Below are positions 34,960 to 47,400 of a DNA stretch of 64,000 nt, piece after piece; position 1 is the stretch's first letter, and each line of letters begins with the position of its first letter. Made by a program: the position numbers and the translations under genes. This DNA comes from Dryas octopetala (lineage: Eukaryota > Streptophyta > Magnoliopsida > Rosales > Rosaceae). Location: positions 6,675,409 through 6,739,408 of the forward strand of contig OY992839.1 in assembly GCA_963921425.1 (NCBI GenBank), given 5' to 3'. Below the pieces are notes generated by a model, which had not been told where the DNA came from, searched no databases, and saw only the letters and a list, made by a program, of their open reading frames with translations.

Positions 34960-36700
34960 ATTGCCCCTAATTTTTGTTGACAATTTTAACAGAAATTCAT
35001 TTTGGTACCTCTTAGACACAAAATAAAAGTTTAGATACTCAATTGGGACAAATAAAAGTTTAGATACCACATTAAAACAATGGTCAAAATTTAGGTACTA
35101 AATATGAAATAAACCCTATATTTAAATTCTCATTAAGCATTAGAAGTTTAAGAAAAAAATATGAATGACGGCCTCAGAAACCAAACAAGTCAGACATAGT
35201 GTAAGGATCTCAAAATTTTCAAATTTCTCTCTTCCGGACATCTGGAGATAATTTTCGTAAAATCAGATCTTTATGGTTTCATTCATAGTGTTATTTTTTG
35301 CTGACTCTTCTGCCATAAATGGTTGCATTGGGGGTGCAGCAGTTTTCATATTCTTCTGCAATCATGTCTTTTATTTAATATTTTATTACTTCTGCAACTT
35401 TTTAGTTTAATTATGATTGCTATGTATAGTACAATTGCACTGTTTCAATCAGAGCATTGGGAGTTTTCTTACGATTGCACTGTTTTAATGGTAAAGATGT
35501 TACAGATCTCTTATCAATTATGTAGTAATTTCACCGGCCCATTAAATTTAGCTAGGTTGTCTTTTAATAATAATAATAATAATATTAATAGGATGTGGCA
35601 ATATAATAGTGATGTGCAAAATAATTTTTTATTACGTAAATATCTTGTATCCTAATAGAGTACAAAGTAATAATTACAAGAGGACCAATTTTGAAGTGTT
35701 TAAATACTTTGAATGGTTTTTTTTATTTGTTTAACTAGCTTAGACAACAAATTGATCAAGAAAAATTAGCTAATTAAGACAACAAAAGTCAGCAGTCCTG
35801 CATAAACAAAACCGCACAAAATCTGGGTCAATCTCTTGCAAGTTACAAGCTTAGAAATGATCGTCATGAGCATTATATTTAGTTTTCTCCAGAATCCATT
35901 TTCCACGTCTGGATTTTGATTTTTGGGTGGAGGGTTAGGTTGACATTTATTTCAATTAAAATCAAAGAGAATTTGATCAAAGATTAAGTCTCAAGGTCAT
36001 CTCATTAGTGTAACGCGGCAATTAGTACGTAGGTATCCAAATAATATATTAGTAGTTAAACAATTATTAATAAGTCCATTAAAATAAGTTGGTGCTAACT
36101 TCGTTTAGTTGCACTAAAATTGATAGGTTTTGTACGTATCTTCCTAGCTTTGTTTCTGCCAAAACAACTCACTTCTGATACAGCTTGCATTTTAGTATAG
36201 GCAGGCTTCCATTGGCAGATGAAACCCACTTTTATCTTTTATCTATAGATCGTTTATTACAAAGGATCTGGATTTTGGCATTGATTTGCCGTCACAAAGT
36301 TGAATCTCTCCAAGTGATATATGATCACACGCATGTTTTCAAAGACAAATCTTAAAAGCTTAATAGAATAAGCTAATTAAACACTATTTTCCTTAAGAAT
36401 AAAACTATGTGGTCATGGAAAATAGTGAATATGAGACGAGCTATAAATTTGGATGTTCGCACATGCAACCCCATTATGGACCAGGAGAGACGGACAAAAG
36501 CGTTTAGCACTACCATGCAAAAAATAAGTGGGAGATGGAGATTTGAGCTTCCATACTCAGAATTTTTGGAATCAAAATTCTAATTCCATGTTAGATAATA
36601 TTGAATTCAAAACTCAAGAAATGAGTCAATAATGTATATCAATCTAACATACTTAATACCTCTATGAGAAATATATATATATATATAAGGGTTAAACATG
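34960..36700. other. Intergenic, AT-rich; no gene seen
   Basis: The start (34970-35120) has AAAGTTTAGATAC-type words reminiscent of MITE arms but no partner arm was found. The remainder has no supported gene or RNA. Confidence 0.45.
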
Positions 36701-36705
36701 ATGTA

Positions 36706-36974
36706 CCGTTTGACACTGCTTTTTAGAAGCGCTTTTACCGAAATTGCTTATGCTCATACGCACATAAAAATTTTTATAAAAATTTTAAGTAGTTCATGCA
36801 AAAGCACTTGAAATTATTTTTTGAGAAAGAACTTGACAGGTGCTTCTAAAAAAATCTCTTAAAAGTACTTTTATAATCCAAAAGCACTTTTATTTATTTT
36901 TGCCAAATAGTACCAAAAACGTTTTTGCTAATTTGAAAGCGTTTTTGACAATTTTAAAAGCAATGCTAAACGAG
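36706..36974. repeat. MITE of the AAAAGCACTTTT family, copy 1
   Basis: Ends CCGTTTGACACTGCTTTT and CAATGCTAAACG are inverted matches. The body is full of AAAAGCACTT/AAGTGCTT words. A second member is at 41105-41345. Confidence 0.65.
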
Positions 36975-39300
36975 TATTACTCGTCACTTTTTGAAGTGAT
37001 CCATTCTCTAAATATAGATATACAAGAGCCCACTGTTCAATTTGTGCACCTTAATTAAAAGACTTCTAATATATATATATATATATATATATAATGCAGC
37101 TTTGGGGAGATTAATTAATTGGGATTATGGAAAACAAAAAGTGAGATGTAAATCTTGCCCAATGTCCATCCCAATTCCCAAACCACATATATGTGTCCTT
37201 CTAACTCATACAAGGGACGTTTCCAAATAGTTGGTATTCTTTTGTGCTGCAATTGCTAAAGAAACGCCAAAAGGCAAAAACGTCCTTCCCCTTAACAAAT
37301 TACAATCCATGGCTTGGTCTTATACTGTTATGTGTACGGCCAAAGTGATGTCCCATCCTGTATTTCTATAGAACCTAATTAATACTAATTAACACATTTA
37401 TAGTGACTAGAGTGGCCTTACACATGAAGCCAAACCAAAGTGAGCTGTGAAAAGTAAATCATGTATTGGAATCCCATTCTCCACGAACTTCATTTTGTTG
37501 GAACATCAATTAACATGCAATATTAAATTAAGCATGTGGATTAATTAAATGTTAATTGTGGTCTTAATGGGATAAACATGCCTGCCACGTACCCGAGTCG
37601 CGACTATAACTTCAATGCTTTTACTTCGTCCCCATCGTCATCTCTATATATCATTTGTCTCCCCATGCGTTCCCACTTTCATCCCATTTTCTGCTTCTTG
37701 TAAATATAGCCACTCATTCACTCCTATCAGTAGTTGAATTTCCTTGTCTAGATCATTCATATAATAAAATATAATTTACAATCAATTAATGGTACATTAT
37801 GTTATAAGATTGTTAATTAATATAGCACTATATGTGTAAACAAAAGTTTATCTAATTAACAATTTAGTAATATAACATCTCAAAATATTTAACATGCAAG
37901 ATCGATATCATTTTTCTTCTAAATTAACTAAAAATAATTATACAATGTGAATCTTATAATTTATACTAAATGCTGTTGATGATTCCCTTTAATTTGTTAC
38001 GTAATGGATTATATATTCTTCTTTCAGAAACAAAAAAAAAAAAAAAAAAAAAAGTTGGGCGCATGGATTCTTCTACCATTATGCAAAAGCAAAAAAGGAG
38101 GTTGGGATTATATAAAAATGGTTTCCCAGAAGAATGGGAGCACATTTATACCCAACTCAATTGGCTGTTAAATTCAATCCAGCTAGACCCCCCACTCCTT
38201 TATATATGTTCTAAACAATTAATGTTTAATTAATTACTAGCTAGCACTAAACAGCTAACTTTTAATTTGTTTGATGACTTTATTGAATTCTTGAGTCACT
38301 CTGCTCCAACCAAAAGAAAGAACACAACTAAAAACACATCCTAGCTAGCTGGTAGTGCAAGCAGAAACAAATAGAAACAGATCGAAACAGAAAAAGAATA
38401 TTAATTATCTGGTCATATATATATAGATATTAGATAATATCCATGCAATGGTATATATCCAACGGTGGAGGAATGAGTTATATCTCAACCACAAACGCGG
38501 AGACACGCAGCCGCCCTCACCCAGTTCCTTGGAACCCAACCCAAACAAGAAAGAAAACAATACAGTCCACCTTGCACTCAATTCTCACATCTAATAACTT
38601 AACCCTAGGTACTCAAACCAAACTCTAGTTAATCCCAATAATTAATTACTTTCTCCTCAAGCACTCTCTCATAGGTGATGTCTAGAGGTTTTAGATTGGG
38701 AAAAAATTTACCTATAATAGAAATATGGGCTAATTTGGCATCCCATGAAATAGATTTTATCTTGAAATTGAAGAAAGTTTTATGTGACGAAGTATAAAAG
38801 CATATATATTATTATGTTATTAGATTGAGATACCAAATCGGCATTTCTCTCTTCAGATCCTCTAGCTATTCATACATATATACACACACATGTGCCTAAA
38901 TAGATCTTCTAATTATTTTTCTACATTTTATTGTTCAACATAGTCTTGCATTTATTATTGTAGAGTAGAAAACAAATGATAAAATGGATTTGTATCACAT
39001 TTTTGGGTGTGAATGGAATTATGTAAACCGTTTAGGATTTATATTACATACTTAGGATTAAAATAAGCAAGTTAACTTAGACAAGTAAATATTCCAATTT
39101 TGTGTCCAATTAAATTCCTAAGTGACATCATTTTAAATACAATATCATCAGCCCACAAAATATAAGAAGAGAATCATATTTTGATTCGTATGTGACATGT
39201 TATGCCATTATTTGAATAATAAGTATATATTAAAATAAAAATTCATTTAATTAATGATCTGGATTGATAGAGAATAAGTCAGACTATTTACATCACTCTA
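36975..39300. other. Intergenic and distal promoter of the LBD gene
   Basis: AT-rich, with a TA microsatellite (37067-37093) and an A-tract (38032-38053). No coding frame is supported. Confidence 0.4.
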
Positions 39301-39308
39301 TCTATATA
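39299..39308 (+). promoter_or_regulatory. Candidate TATA box of the LBD gene
   Basis: CTATATATAC about 105 bp before the start codon of the LBD gene, the best-placed TATA-like word in its promoter. Confidence 0.4.
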
Positions 39309-39411
39309 TACGTACCTCATAAACCATAGTGCAAAGACACTCGATCTCCCACATCGATCTCTCAATTAAAACACAGGCTAGTTCTGCAGAGATATTCATG
39401 CGCGCTTGGAC

Positions 39412-40196
39412 ATGAGTTGCAACGGATGCCGAGTCCTCCGAAAGGGGTGCAGTGAGAACTGCATGCTCAGACAATGCCTGCAATGGATCGAAGACCCCCA
39501 AGCTCAAGCCCACGCCACCGTTTTCGTCGCCAAGTTCTTCGGCCGTGCCGGCCTCCTCTCCTTCGTCTCCGCCGTCTCTGTGGCCCAACGACCCGGTATA
39601 TATAATTAAGTAAATATAAATAAGTTAGGATTACGATAGGTTAAGAATTCGATATATTTAAAAAAATTTAACAATAAATAAGTTTGGTTGTTTCAGCTTT
39701 GTTTCAGTCCTTGTTATTTGAGGCGGTGGGGCGGACTATAAGTCCGGCGAGCGGAGCGACGGGGCTGCTTTTGGCGGGGAACTGGCAGGTGTGCCAGGCA
39801 GCTGTGGAGACGGTGCTACGCAGCGGCGCGTTAGACCCACTTCCCGAGTACACTACTACTACTCATGACCATGATTGTGATCATCATCACGTTCGACGAG
39901 GACAGCGCCAGTATTGCTCCATGTCCAAGTTCAAGTCCAAGAAGAGGCCTTTGACTTTCGACGATGGTCACAATGACGTGGAGAATTTCGAGCCGCCGGA
40001 TCTTGATCTTGGGTTGACCTCATCGAAGCGTAGAGATATTGTTTATCATGAACACAGAGCAGCGACGCCAACGCCGACTCCGTCCGTGGAAGACTCGGAA
40101 ACGACGACGTTGGGGAGCGGTACTTCATCATCAGCAGATTACTGTACGACTGCTGGTTTAAAGGGATCGACAAAGCTTCTAAGATTATTCATTTGA
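39412..40196 (+). CDS. LOB domain transcription factor, class II (LBD37-42 group)
   Basis: Plant-specific DNA-binding regulator. Exons 39412-39595 and 39697-40196 give 227 residues; the single intron after QRP is at the usual place. The start MSCNGCRVLRKGC is the class II N-terminus. The zinc-like block is C3-X2-C6-X6-C13-X3-C17; then come LQWIEDPQAQAHATVFVAKFFGRAGL and ALFQSLLFEAVGRT, and GNWQVCQAAVETVLR. The second half holds basic KSKKRP and an EAR-type repressor motif LDLGL (164-168), so it probably acts as a repressor. Class II members in Arabidopsis act in nitrogen, anthocyanin and low-oxygen responses. It is near LBD41 by my recall; the exact orthologue is open. Confidence 0.94.
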
Positions 40197-40346
40197 GAGA
40201 GATTTTGATTAATTAATTAGTAAATAATTTGTGGGCAAGGATATATCCACAAATTAAAGCTAGCATATATAAAAACTATATAAAGCATCCTCCTATGGAT
40301 TACTTTTATTTTTTCTTATCTTTTACCATAGATTAATTTGATCGAA

Positions 40347-40985
40347 TCACCAATCTTTCTGAGTAAAAGATTCCTTCTTTGCTGCAAAAATTTCTCCATT
40401 TAACTCCACCAAGTAAGGAGTGCAAAGCTTCTCAAAACCCTTACCAAGAAGGATGTTGAAGATTCCAGATTTCGCATCAAAAGTAGCAATTTGTCCTTGT
40501 GAGTCTACAAGGTAGAGACATTCATTGTTATAGATGGCTTGAACACTACTAGAAAATTTTGGACCTACAACACGAAGATGACGCGTCCAGATTTTTTTTT
40601 CCCACAACCAAGGTGTCAATACGGAGAGTAGCAGAGAAACTAGGCGTACGTACGTCCTGATAGCAAAAAAAGTGCAGTCAGTAGAAGTGGGAGGCGCAGA
40701 AAAGGTGGCATCACTCACAACAGTGTCAAGGTATGGGAGATATATTGATTCTTTGATGAGTGGATGGATTGAAGAAGAAGAGGGAGGAGGTTGTACGTGA
40801 CTTAATAAGTAACCAACCATAACCGGATGCAAGACACTCTGTTTGGCACTCAAGTTCAGTCAATTTGATATCATTCAAGGAGAGCTTCATGGGATCAAAC
40901 CATCCATATTGCTTTGATTCCCCGGAGATTTCTCCTAAAAGAACAACATGGGAATGCTGCTGCTATCCTTGTTGTCAATCATAGT
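40347..40985 (-). pseudogene. F-box/kelch-type gene fragment, frameshifted
   Basis: The minus strand reads FLGEISGESKQYGWFDPMKL and on to ECLASGYGWLLIKS in one frame (about 40985-40760). It then continues in another: DCTFFAIRTYV, GPKFSSSVQAIYNNECLYL and VDSQGQIATFDAKSGIFNIL. This matches the propeller part of plant F-box/kelch or DUF295-like proteins. An F-box and a proper start are missing. At least one frame break lies near 40740-40760. It faces the LBD gene tail to tail. Confidence 0.65.
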
Positions 40986-40989
40986 TTCA

Positions 40990-41100
40990 GATTTCTAAGA
41001 GACGACCCATAATTGATGTACAAGAGAAGAAAACTTTGTGGGGGGATTTAGTCTAACAAAGAGTGATCGATTATATATTGATGTTAAGTCTTGAGATCAA
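40990..41100. other. Flank of the F-box fragment
   Basis: Nothing recognisable. Confidence 0.3.
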
Positions 41101-41104
41101 ACGC

Positions 41105-41345
41105 CTGTTTGGGAGTGCTTATGTAAGAAACACTTTTGTTCAGTAGCATTTTCACTAAAAGTACTTTTGTTAGAAACACATAATTAAATTTTTTGAAAAA
41201 AATTTAAGTGCTTCTTGTAATTATACTTGCAAGCACTTCATGAAGAAGCACTTGATAGGTACTTCACTAGGAAGCGCTTCCAAATATTTTTATAACACAA
41301 AAGCATTTTTAATTTTTTTTGGCAAACACAAATAAAAGCGTTTTT
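41105..41345. repeat. MITE of the AAAAGCACTTTT family, copy 2
   Basis: Begins CCTGTTTGGGAGTGCTT and contains many GAAGCACTT, AAGTGCTTCT and GCGCTTCC words, like the copy at 36706-36974. The right end is poorly kept. Confidence 0.55.
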
Positions 41346-41698
41346 CCAAATATATAGAGGCTATTGCTTTTCCAAGCTTGGTAAGGAAACTTCAATTTCT
41401 CAAAATTGAGTACCTCTGTTGCTAATTTCAAATAGGATTTTGGTTTTCTAATGTGAAAAGACTTTGTTTCCAAATAAAATATGGTAATTTTCTCAAGGTT
41501 ATGTTTGTTTCTAATTTAGTCTCATAAATAATTGTGAGATATTTAGATCCTCAAGGTTAATTGATTAGTATGAAATTAGCATATAAGAGATTAGCATACA
41601 AGAAATTAGCAGTGAATCTAAATCTGTGAGGGATATACTACTAGTATAGGGAAATGATGATACAATATATGCATGGTGTATAGTTTACAATTCTTGGG

Positions 41699-42403
41699 AA
41701 AATTAGAGTTTAATCCTTCTAACATTTTTTATCTGGAAAAAAACCATATGACTTTTTTTTATAAATAAAGTCGTTTTTTTTTTTTTTTTTTTTTCAAAAT
41801 AAAGTCATTTGGCTATTGTCTTGTCAAAGAAATATGTCATTATTTTTTTATTTTTTGAGGGTATAGAGTATAGGTTCACTTCATGTTAGGGTATAGAATG
41901 AGATTTGTGGAGATTGTATGTTAAGTTCTTTAATTTTACAATTTATTAACTAAAGCTTTATGATTTTTAAAATTCTAACTAAAGTCCAATAATATTGTAA
42001 CCATTACATGTTACATAATACATATTGGTCCATTAGTTTCTATTTTTTTCACACATATCAGGCGTTGAGCGTTTGGCGACAATTTTTTAGTGTTCGGTTG
42101 TGCATTTTTACTTGTTCCTCAAGTACTAGTTTGTCGGCTTTATATTAGGTTTTAACTCTTCCCAAATTAAGTTAAAACTTAACATGCAGTCTCCACAAAT
42201 CTTATTCTATATTCTAAGATGGTATGAGGTGAACCCGTACCCTATACCCTTAAAAAAGAAAAAAAAATAATGGCATATATTTCTTTGACAAGCCAATGGT
42301 CAAAGAGTTTTATTTAGAAAAAACAAAGGCTTTATTTAGAAGAAAAAAATTATTTGGTTTTTTTCCAAATAAGAAATGTTAGAAGGACTAAACCCTAATT
42401 TTT
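41699..42403. repeat. Large MITE-like palindrome
   Basis: Ends AAAATTAGAGTTTAATCC and its near complement at about 42386-42403. Further in both arms carry CTTCTAACATTT, ATGTCATTATTTTT, GGGTATAGAGTA and TCTCCACAAATCTTATTCTA (or complements). A long T-tract (41769-41794) interrupts the left arm. No coding capacity. Confidence 0.75.
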
Positions 42404-44450
42404 TCTATTTAATAATTATACATATATTGTAGCCTTTAATAATTATACATCTATATTTAATAATTATTCCAAATTTAAAATATAATTCAATTTTACAAAC
42501 CGGGCCTTCTTCACAGCTATTTTCGAATTGAGAAATTATTTTGTATTACCGATACACTGCCACGTACGTAGTATAACCAACGTATATGTTATAATATGAG
42601 TGAATGTTATTAATAATATATTCTACAAATATAAACATGTCGTCCAACAATAACTTTCTACATTGGATAGATTACACCACATGATGGTATATCGATTATA
42701 CCTAATAATTTTTAGAATTGAGAAATTAGGTAATTGACCTCTTTATATTGATAAATTTAACAACACTAAATATTCAATTGAAAGGCACAGCATTTGTAGT
42801 ACCTTAATTACTAAGTGTAATTAATTACTCAGGAAAAAAAAAAAACTATGAATAATTTTATGTGAATATTATATGATTGTGATTGACATGAGTAATGAAG
42901 GAGAGATCCTACAGATATCTTGCATTTTGGATTGCCTGCCTGCTGGTGGAGGGCATGTCAGCACAGCACAGGCCTCATGTTTGTGGTCAGTCACCCAAAC
43001 TCCAAACCATTTTCCTACAATTTTGGTAATGCATGCTTCAACAGGAAAATAAAATTATTGGAGAGTTGGGTCCATTTAGGCTTTTAGCTTTGCAACTTTG
43101 CAATTTTTTTTTTTTGGTCGAAGTTGCAAAGTTGAGACACATCACTAAAAAGATGAGACACATTAACAATGGCCTCCAGCTGGGAACTTTTCTATGGCTT
43201 TGTCAGAAAAAAGAAAAGAAGGGAATAATATAATACAAAAATATTTTTTAAGAAATAAGAAAAAGAAAAGAAAAGATAGAACATTGGATTTGGTGGCAAA
43301 TGGGATGGTTGACCTTTTTAGTCCACAAAGTCACAACGGCAGAAACCTAATAAAACTGACAGTTTGTCGTTTGTAAGAGAAGGGTGCTCAAGAGTCGAGA
43401 AAGAAATTTCAGTCCAAAATAGGGAGGACATGCAAAAAGGAAATTGGGTTTGGGTGTCCACAGGCGCATGTTAGTGGTGGCCCTCTCACATCCGCAACTG
43501 CTGGAAGCTTAACGTGGGATGTCGCTGACCCAACTAGTCTTACATGGTCAAACTAGTCAAATCTTTTCCTCCAGTTCAAGCCCACTTCATCACCTAAATG
43601 TGATGCAATGTTATGTCTTACCTGGTCAAACTAGTCAAATCTTTTGCTTAATGTGATGTAATGTTATGTGTATGTGAATAAATTAGTGTGAATTCACAAC
43701 ACTTTTGTATGATTGGTATAGTTAAAATGTCAATGTCAATACCGCACCGATATTGTAGGTTAATAATCAGATTCTCATTTTCTAAACCATTTTCACCTCT
43801 CCTTGGAGAGAATGCCTGTGTCAAGTGCATTGGTCGGTTTTGAATCTCAGGTTGATGTAAGTACTTACAAAAGTTTATTCAAGAAGAGGAAAGAAGAGGG
43901 TGCTAACTGTCATGTCTCTGAGTCAGCCATTAAGTCATTCACCGTGTGAGGGAACCATCCGAGGATGCATTGGACAAAATATACTAGATTGTACACCCAC
44001 TCTAACAGGATATTAAATCAACTTGTTTCAAACTATACTGAAAGTAATGACACTGGCATTGTGGAAATGACCAATAATCAAGCAGAAGAAGAGGCATGTC
44101 CAGATGATCAAATGAAGAATTTTACCACAAGCTACTTAATTGTGATCAGGAGAGCATTACATATATATACATATACATTTTCCTTTTTGCCTAAAGATAG
44201 AAAGAGTGCTTGTATACAGCTAATTGGTGAGAAGGAAAAGCCATTCTCTGTATTCTTCAGATACAACGACACATGAGATACATGACACAGAAGACCACAA
44301 CAGGTTCCAAAAATGCCAAATCAGAAGCCAAAACTAGCTATTTGATCCATCCTTATTACCTCTACTGCTGGGTGCTGCCTCCATCCGGTGGAAAAAGAAA
44401 GGTTCCGTGTAATGTTAGCATTAGGAGTGAGTAATCAAATAAGATCAGTT
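42404..44450. other. Intergenic, no gene seen
   Basis: Holds a small hairpin at 43091-43134 (CAACTTTGCAA and complement). A short tandem duplication covers about 43540-43660 (GGTCAAACTAGTCAAATCTTTT twice). The part just before 44451 is the 3' flank of the QWRF gene. Confidence 0.4.
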
Positions 44451-47400
44451 CTACACACGTGTTGTCAGGCTGCAGGTAGTTGGTACACGTTTTAGTTGTA
44501 TTATATGTGTTCTCAAGCTACAGTCCTTGACCTGTTACAATGAATAGGGAAGTAATTAAAATAACTGGGGGGAAAAATGAAAGTTCAAGAGAATAAAGAC
44601 GGCCAGACTTACCTGCATGGCTGATAATGTGGACAAAAAGTCTTTGCATTGTTCAAGCACAGCCCGCTCTGTTGCAGTCACCTTCACAAGTTCAGACACC
44701 AAGGAATTCATTTCCTCCACCTGTAAATGGAAAGTGTTTCAGAAATTTCCTTAATCAGCTTCGTTTTGTTTGCATAATTTGAAGCTATTCTTAACAAAGT
44801 TACAGTTGTCACCATCTACCAGGTATGAATCGAAAACATGCATGGAAGGCTAGGTGATATTGTATTAGAGTTCTCTAGAATATAAGGTGTCATGATTTCC
44901 AATAAGTTTTTTGAGTTGCAGATTTAAAGAAATATCCTCATTGCACTAAGCCACTAACTGATGTCAATTTGAAAGGCAGACCTTTCTTTTTAATTTTTGA
45001 TATACCAGATGATTGCTTTATTTATTATAATTATCTAAATCTTCAAGAGTTTTTGGCCACATTTTTTAGTGTATAAATGAACCTTTTTTTTTTTTTTTTT
45101 GTTGGGGGGGGTAGTAATACCAACAACTGCTAAACCATCAGGTCAGGTAAGTGACTGTCGTAGTATTATCGAATTAGGTCAATCAATTGTTACTTTTAGG
45201 AATTAAAAAATAACATAAATGAACTATATTGGATAATTTAAATTTTTGGATTGGCTTTATTGAAGTTACCTCAAAACTATACTGTTTCACCAAAATAATC
45301 CAATTACAACTACAGTATCTCCTGGGCTAAAATTCGGCTTCATCTATCACTTTTTTCACTCATATTTAGAACTTATAAATACATGTGCCTACGGGAAGAA
45401 CAGAATGTAATTGAAGTATTTTTCTGTGGAATTTTTGGCAAGAGCAATGACATCAACCAAGAAAAGTAGAAACAGATTCAGGAGAAAAAGAAATAGATTA
45501 CCTTTGACGAAAGAGAGCATATTGAGGATGCCATTGCCTGCATCACATCAGCTGCCGAACCCACAGCATCTTTCAGCTTTTGAAAGTCAACCTAGAATAA
45601 AATAAACTGTCAGACTTCTGAACAGTAATAGCTCCTTGGTTCAAGCCTTTGATACGCCCTTGACTAAATTAAGCATAAAAAGAAGCCACGTACTATTGCT
45701 TTTCCAACAACCGGAAGACGGAGAGTACTGGCCTGCAAAGCTTCAGTTGCTCCTAGCAAAGAACTAGAGTGATCTCTGTCCATAAGAGCCCATTCTTCCA
45801 AATTTGTAAACTACAATCACCGAGTACAACAAAGTTCATTCATTATGAAGGAAAAGATAAATAACAAAGCAAGCAGTAGACACCCAAAAAAAAAGGCTGT
45901 ATGTATTTAATAAAGTAAAATACTTGCAAAAGCATAGTGTGATCACATAATATAGCTATAAAAAGTTTGTGAAAATATATTCAGTTGTAATCTCTAAAAG
46001 GAAATAATCCAGTTAAAAAAGACATATTTTATTGCAAGAGTAGAAATACAAAGAAGATGAGCTTTCTTTCAGAAGGACATTAACTATTATGCATGCAGAG
46101 TTGCAGACACACACACACACACACACATTCCAAGTGCACAATTGTTACTATAGAAAGGAGACTAACCAAACAATTTCCCTTAACTGAAAATCATGCAGGA
46201 TGTGGAGACTTCAATAAATATTAACTGGAATAACTGAAACTGAACAAAAAATTTATACTAGCTTACATTTCTTTCAGGGGTCACCAAATAAGAAGCAAGA
46301 AAATATTCCTGGCATCCCCGGTTTTGGGAAAAGAAGACCTCAACCAAGGTTAGTCTTTAGTAAGGAAGCAAGCCCTTGTTACCCCAAAACAGAGTCACCC
46401 TTTCTAATATTTCACATTTTCTTAATAGAAAAGAGATAAATTACACATTTCTCCTTAAAGAAGATGTACCACAGCAAGACAGACTACTTAATTAATAATT
46501 TTTTCCCTTCCTGATATAACGTCCCAAAGACCTCTTTCTTTAACTAGAAACAAGCTCCCTTTATTTCAGAAACATAATTGACAGTTGACCATAAGCTAGC
46601 CAGAAGTAAAGTTCCGTAGCAATTAAAAGCAAGTAGACCAATGGAAGGCACTTTACAAATGAAAAGCTTGAGTAAGCAAAATAATAAGATAAAACCTTCT
46701 ATGATCACCACTACCAATAAAGAATAAAGGCATGAGCATTGATAATAAAGAGTCAAATGAACCACATTTGCAGACCCCTCAACATTACAAGAAAACCTAT
46801 TAACACTATCAAAATTGTAAATATTCTCTCACAGTCATCTGTCTAGCTGTCTAATTACTTGTGTAAATTGCTAAGGTTAGGCCTTAATAAGATTTCAATT
46901 CCTTAGATGTACAGTGACAAATTGTCAACTGTTGTACCTATTTATACATCCTCTCAAAGAGAAGAAAACACACAGAAATTTTACAACTTACATGATAGTA
47001 TTTGAAATTTACCTCCTAAACTTTTTCATTCATCACTTCGTACTTGTAACCTGGTTGGACAGATTCCCATAGGATATATAAAATTATTTTCACTCTCTTT
47101 TCAAATATCAGATCATAAGCGCGATTTGAGGAAGAAAAAATTGGGCTCTCTGAGTTCACAAAAGTGGAAGCTTGGCAATACTGGTGTGATTATCAAATTT
47201 GTGCCAACATAAGCATGGTTACGAAATTTTTATCTTCCTACTAAATTATTGGAAGTTATCACAAACACACAGCTTCCATATAGGCACCAAGTTAGCTCTA
47301 ATTAAACAGCTACTTGATGTAGTAATACAAAGGAACTTGGGGTGGAAAAGGATTACTTCCAACATTATTCCATTTTACTGAATGTAAAAAGCCAAAATAT

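Noticed and set aside
44350-44400. Alternative last exon of the QWRF gene ending GGSTQQ
   Set aside because: The exon at 44531-44451 has a better acceptor, is in phase 0 and gives the family-like ending SLTTRV.
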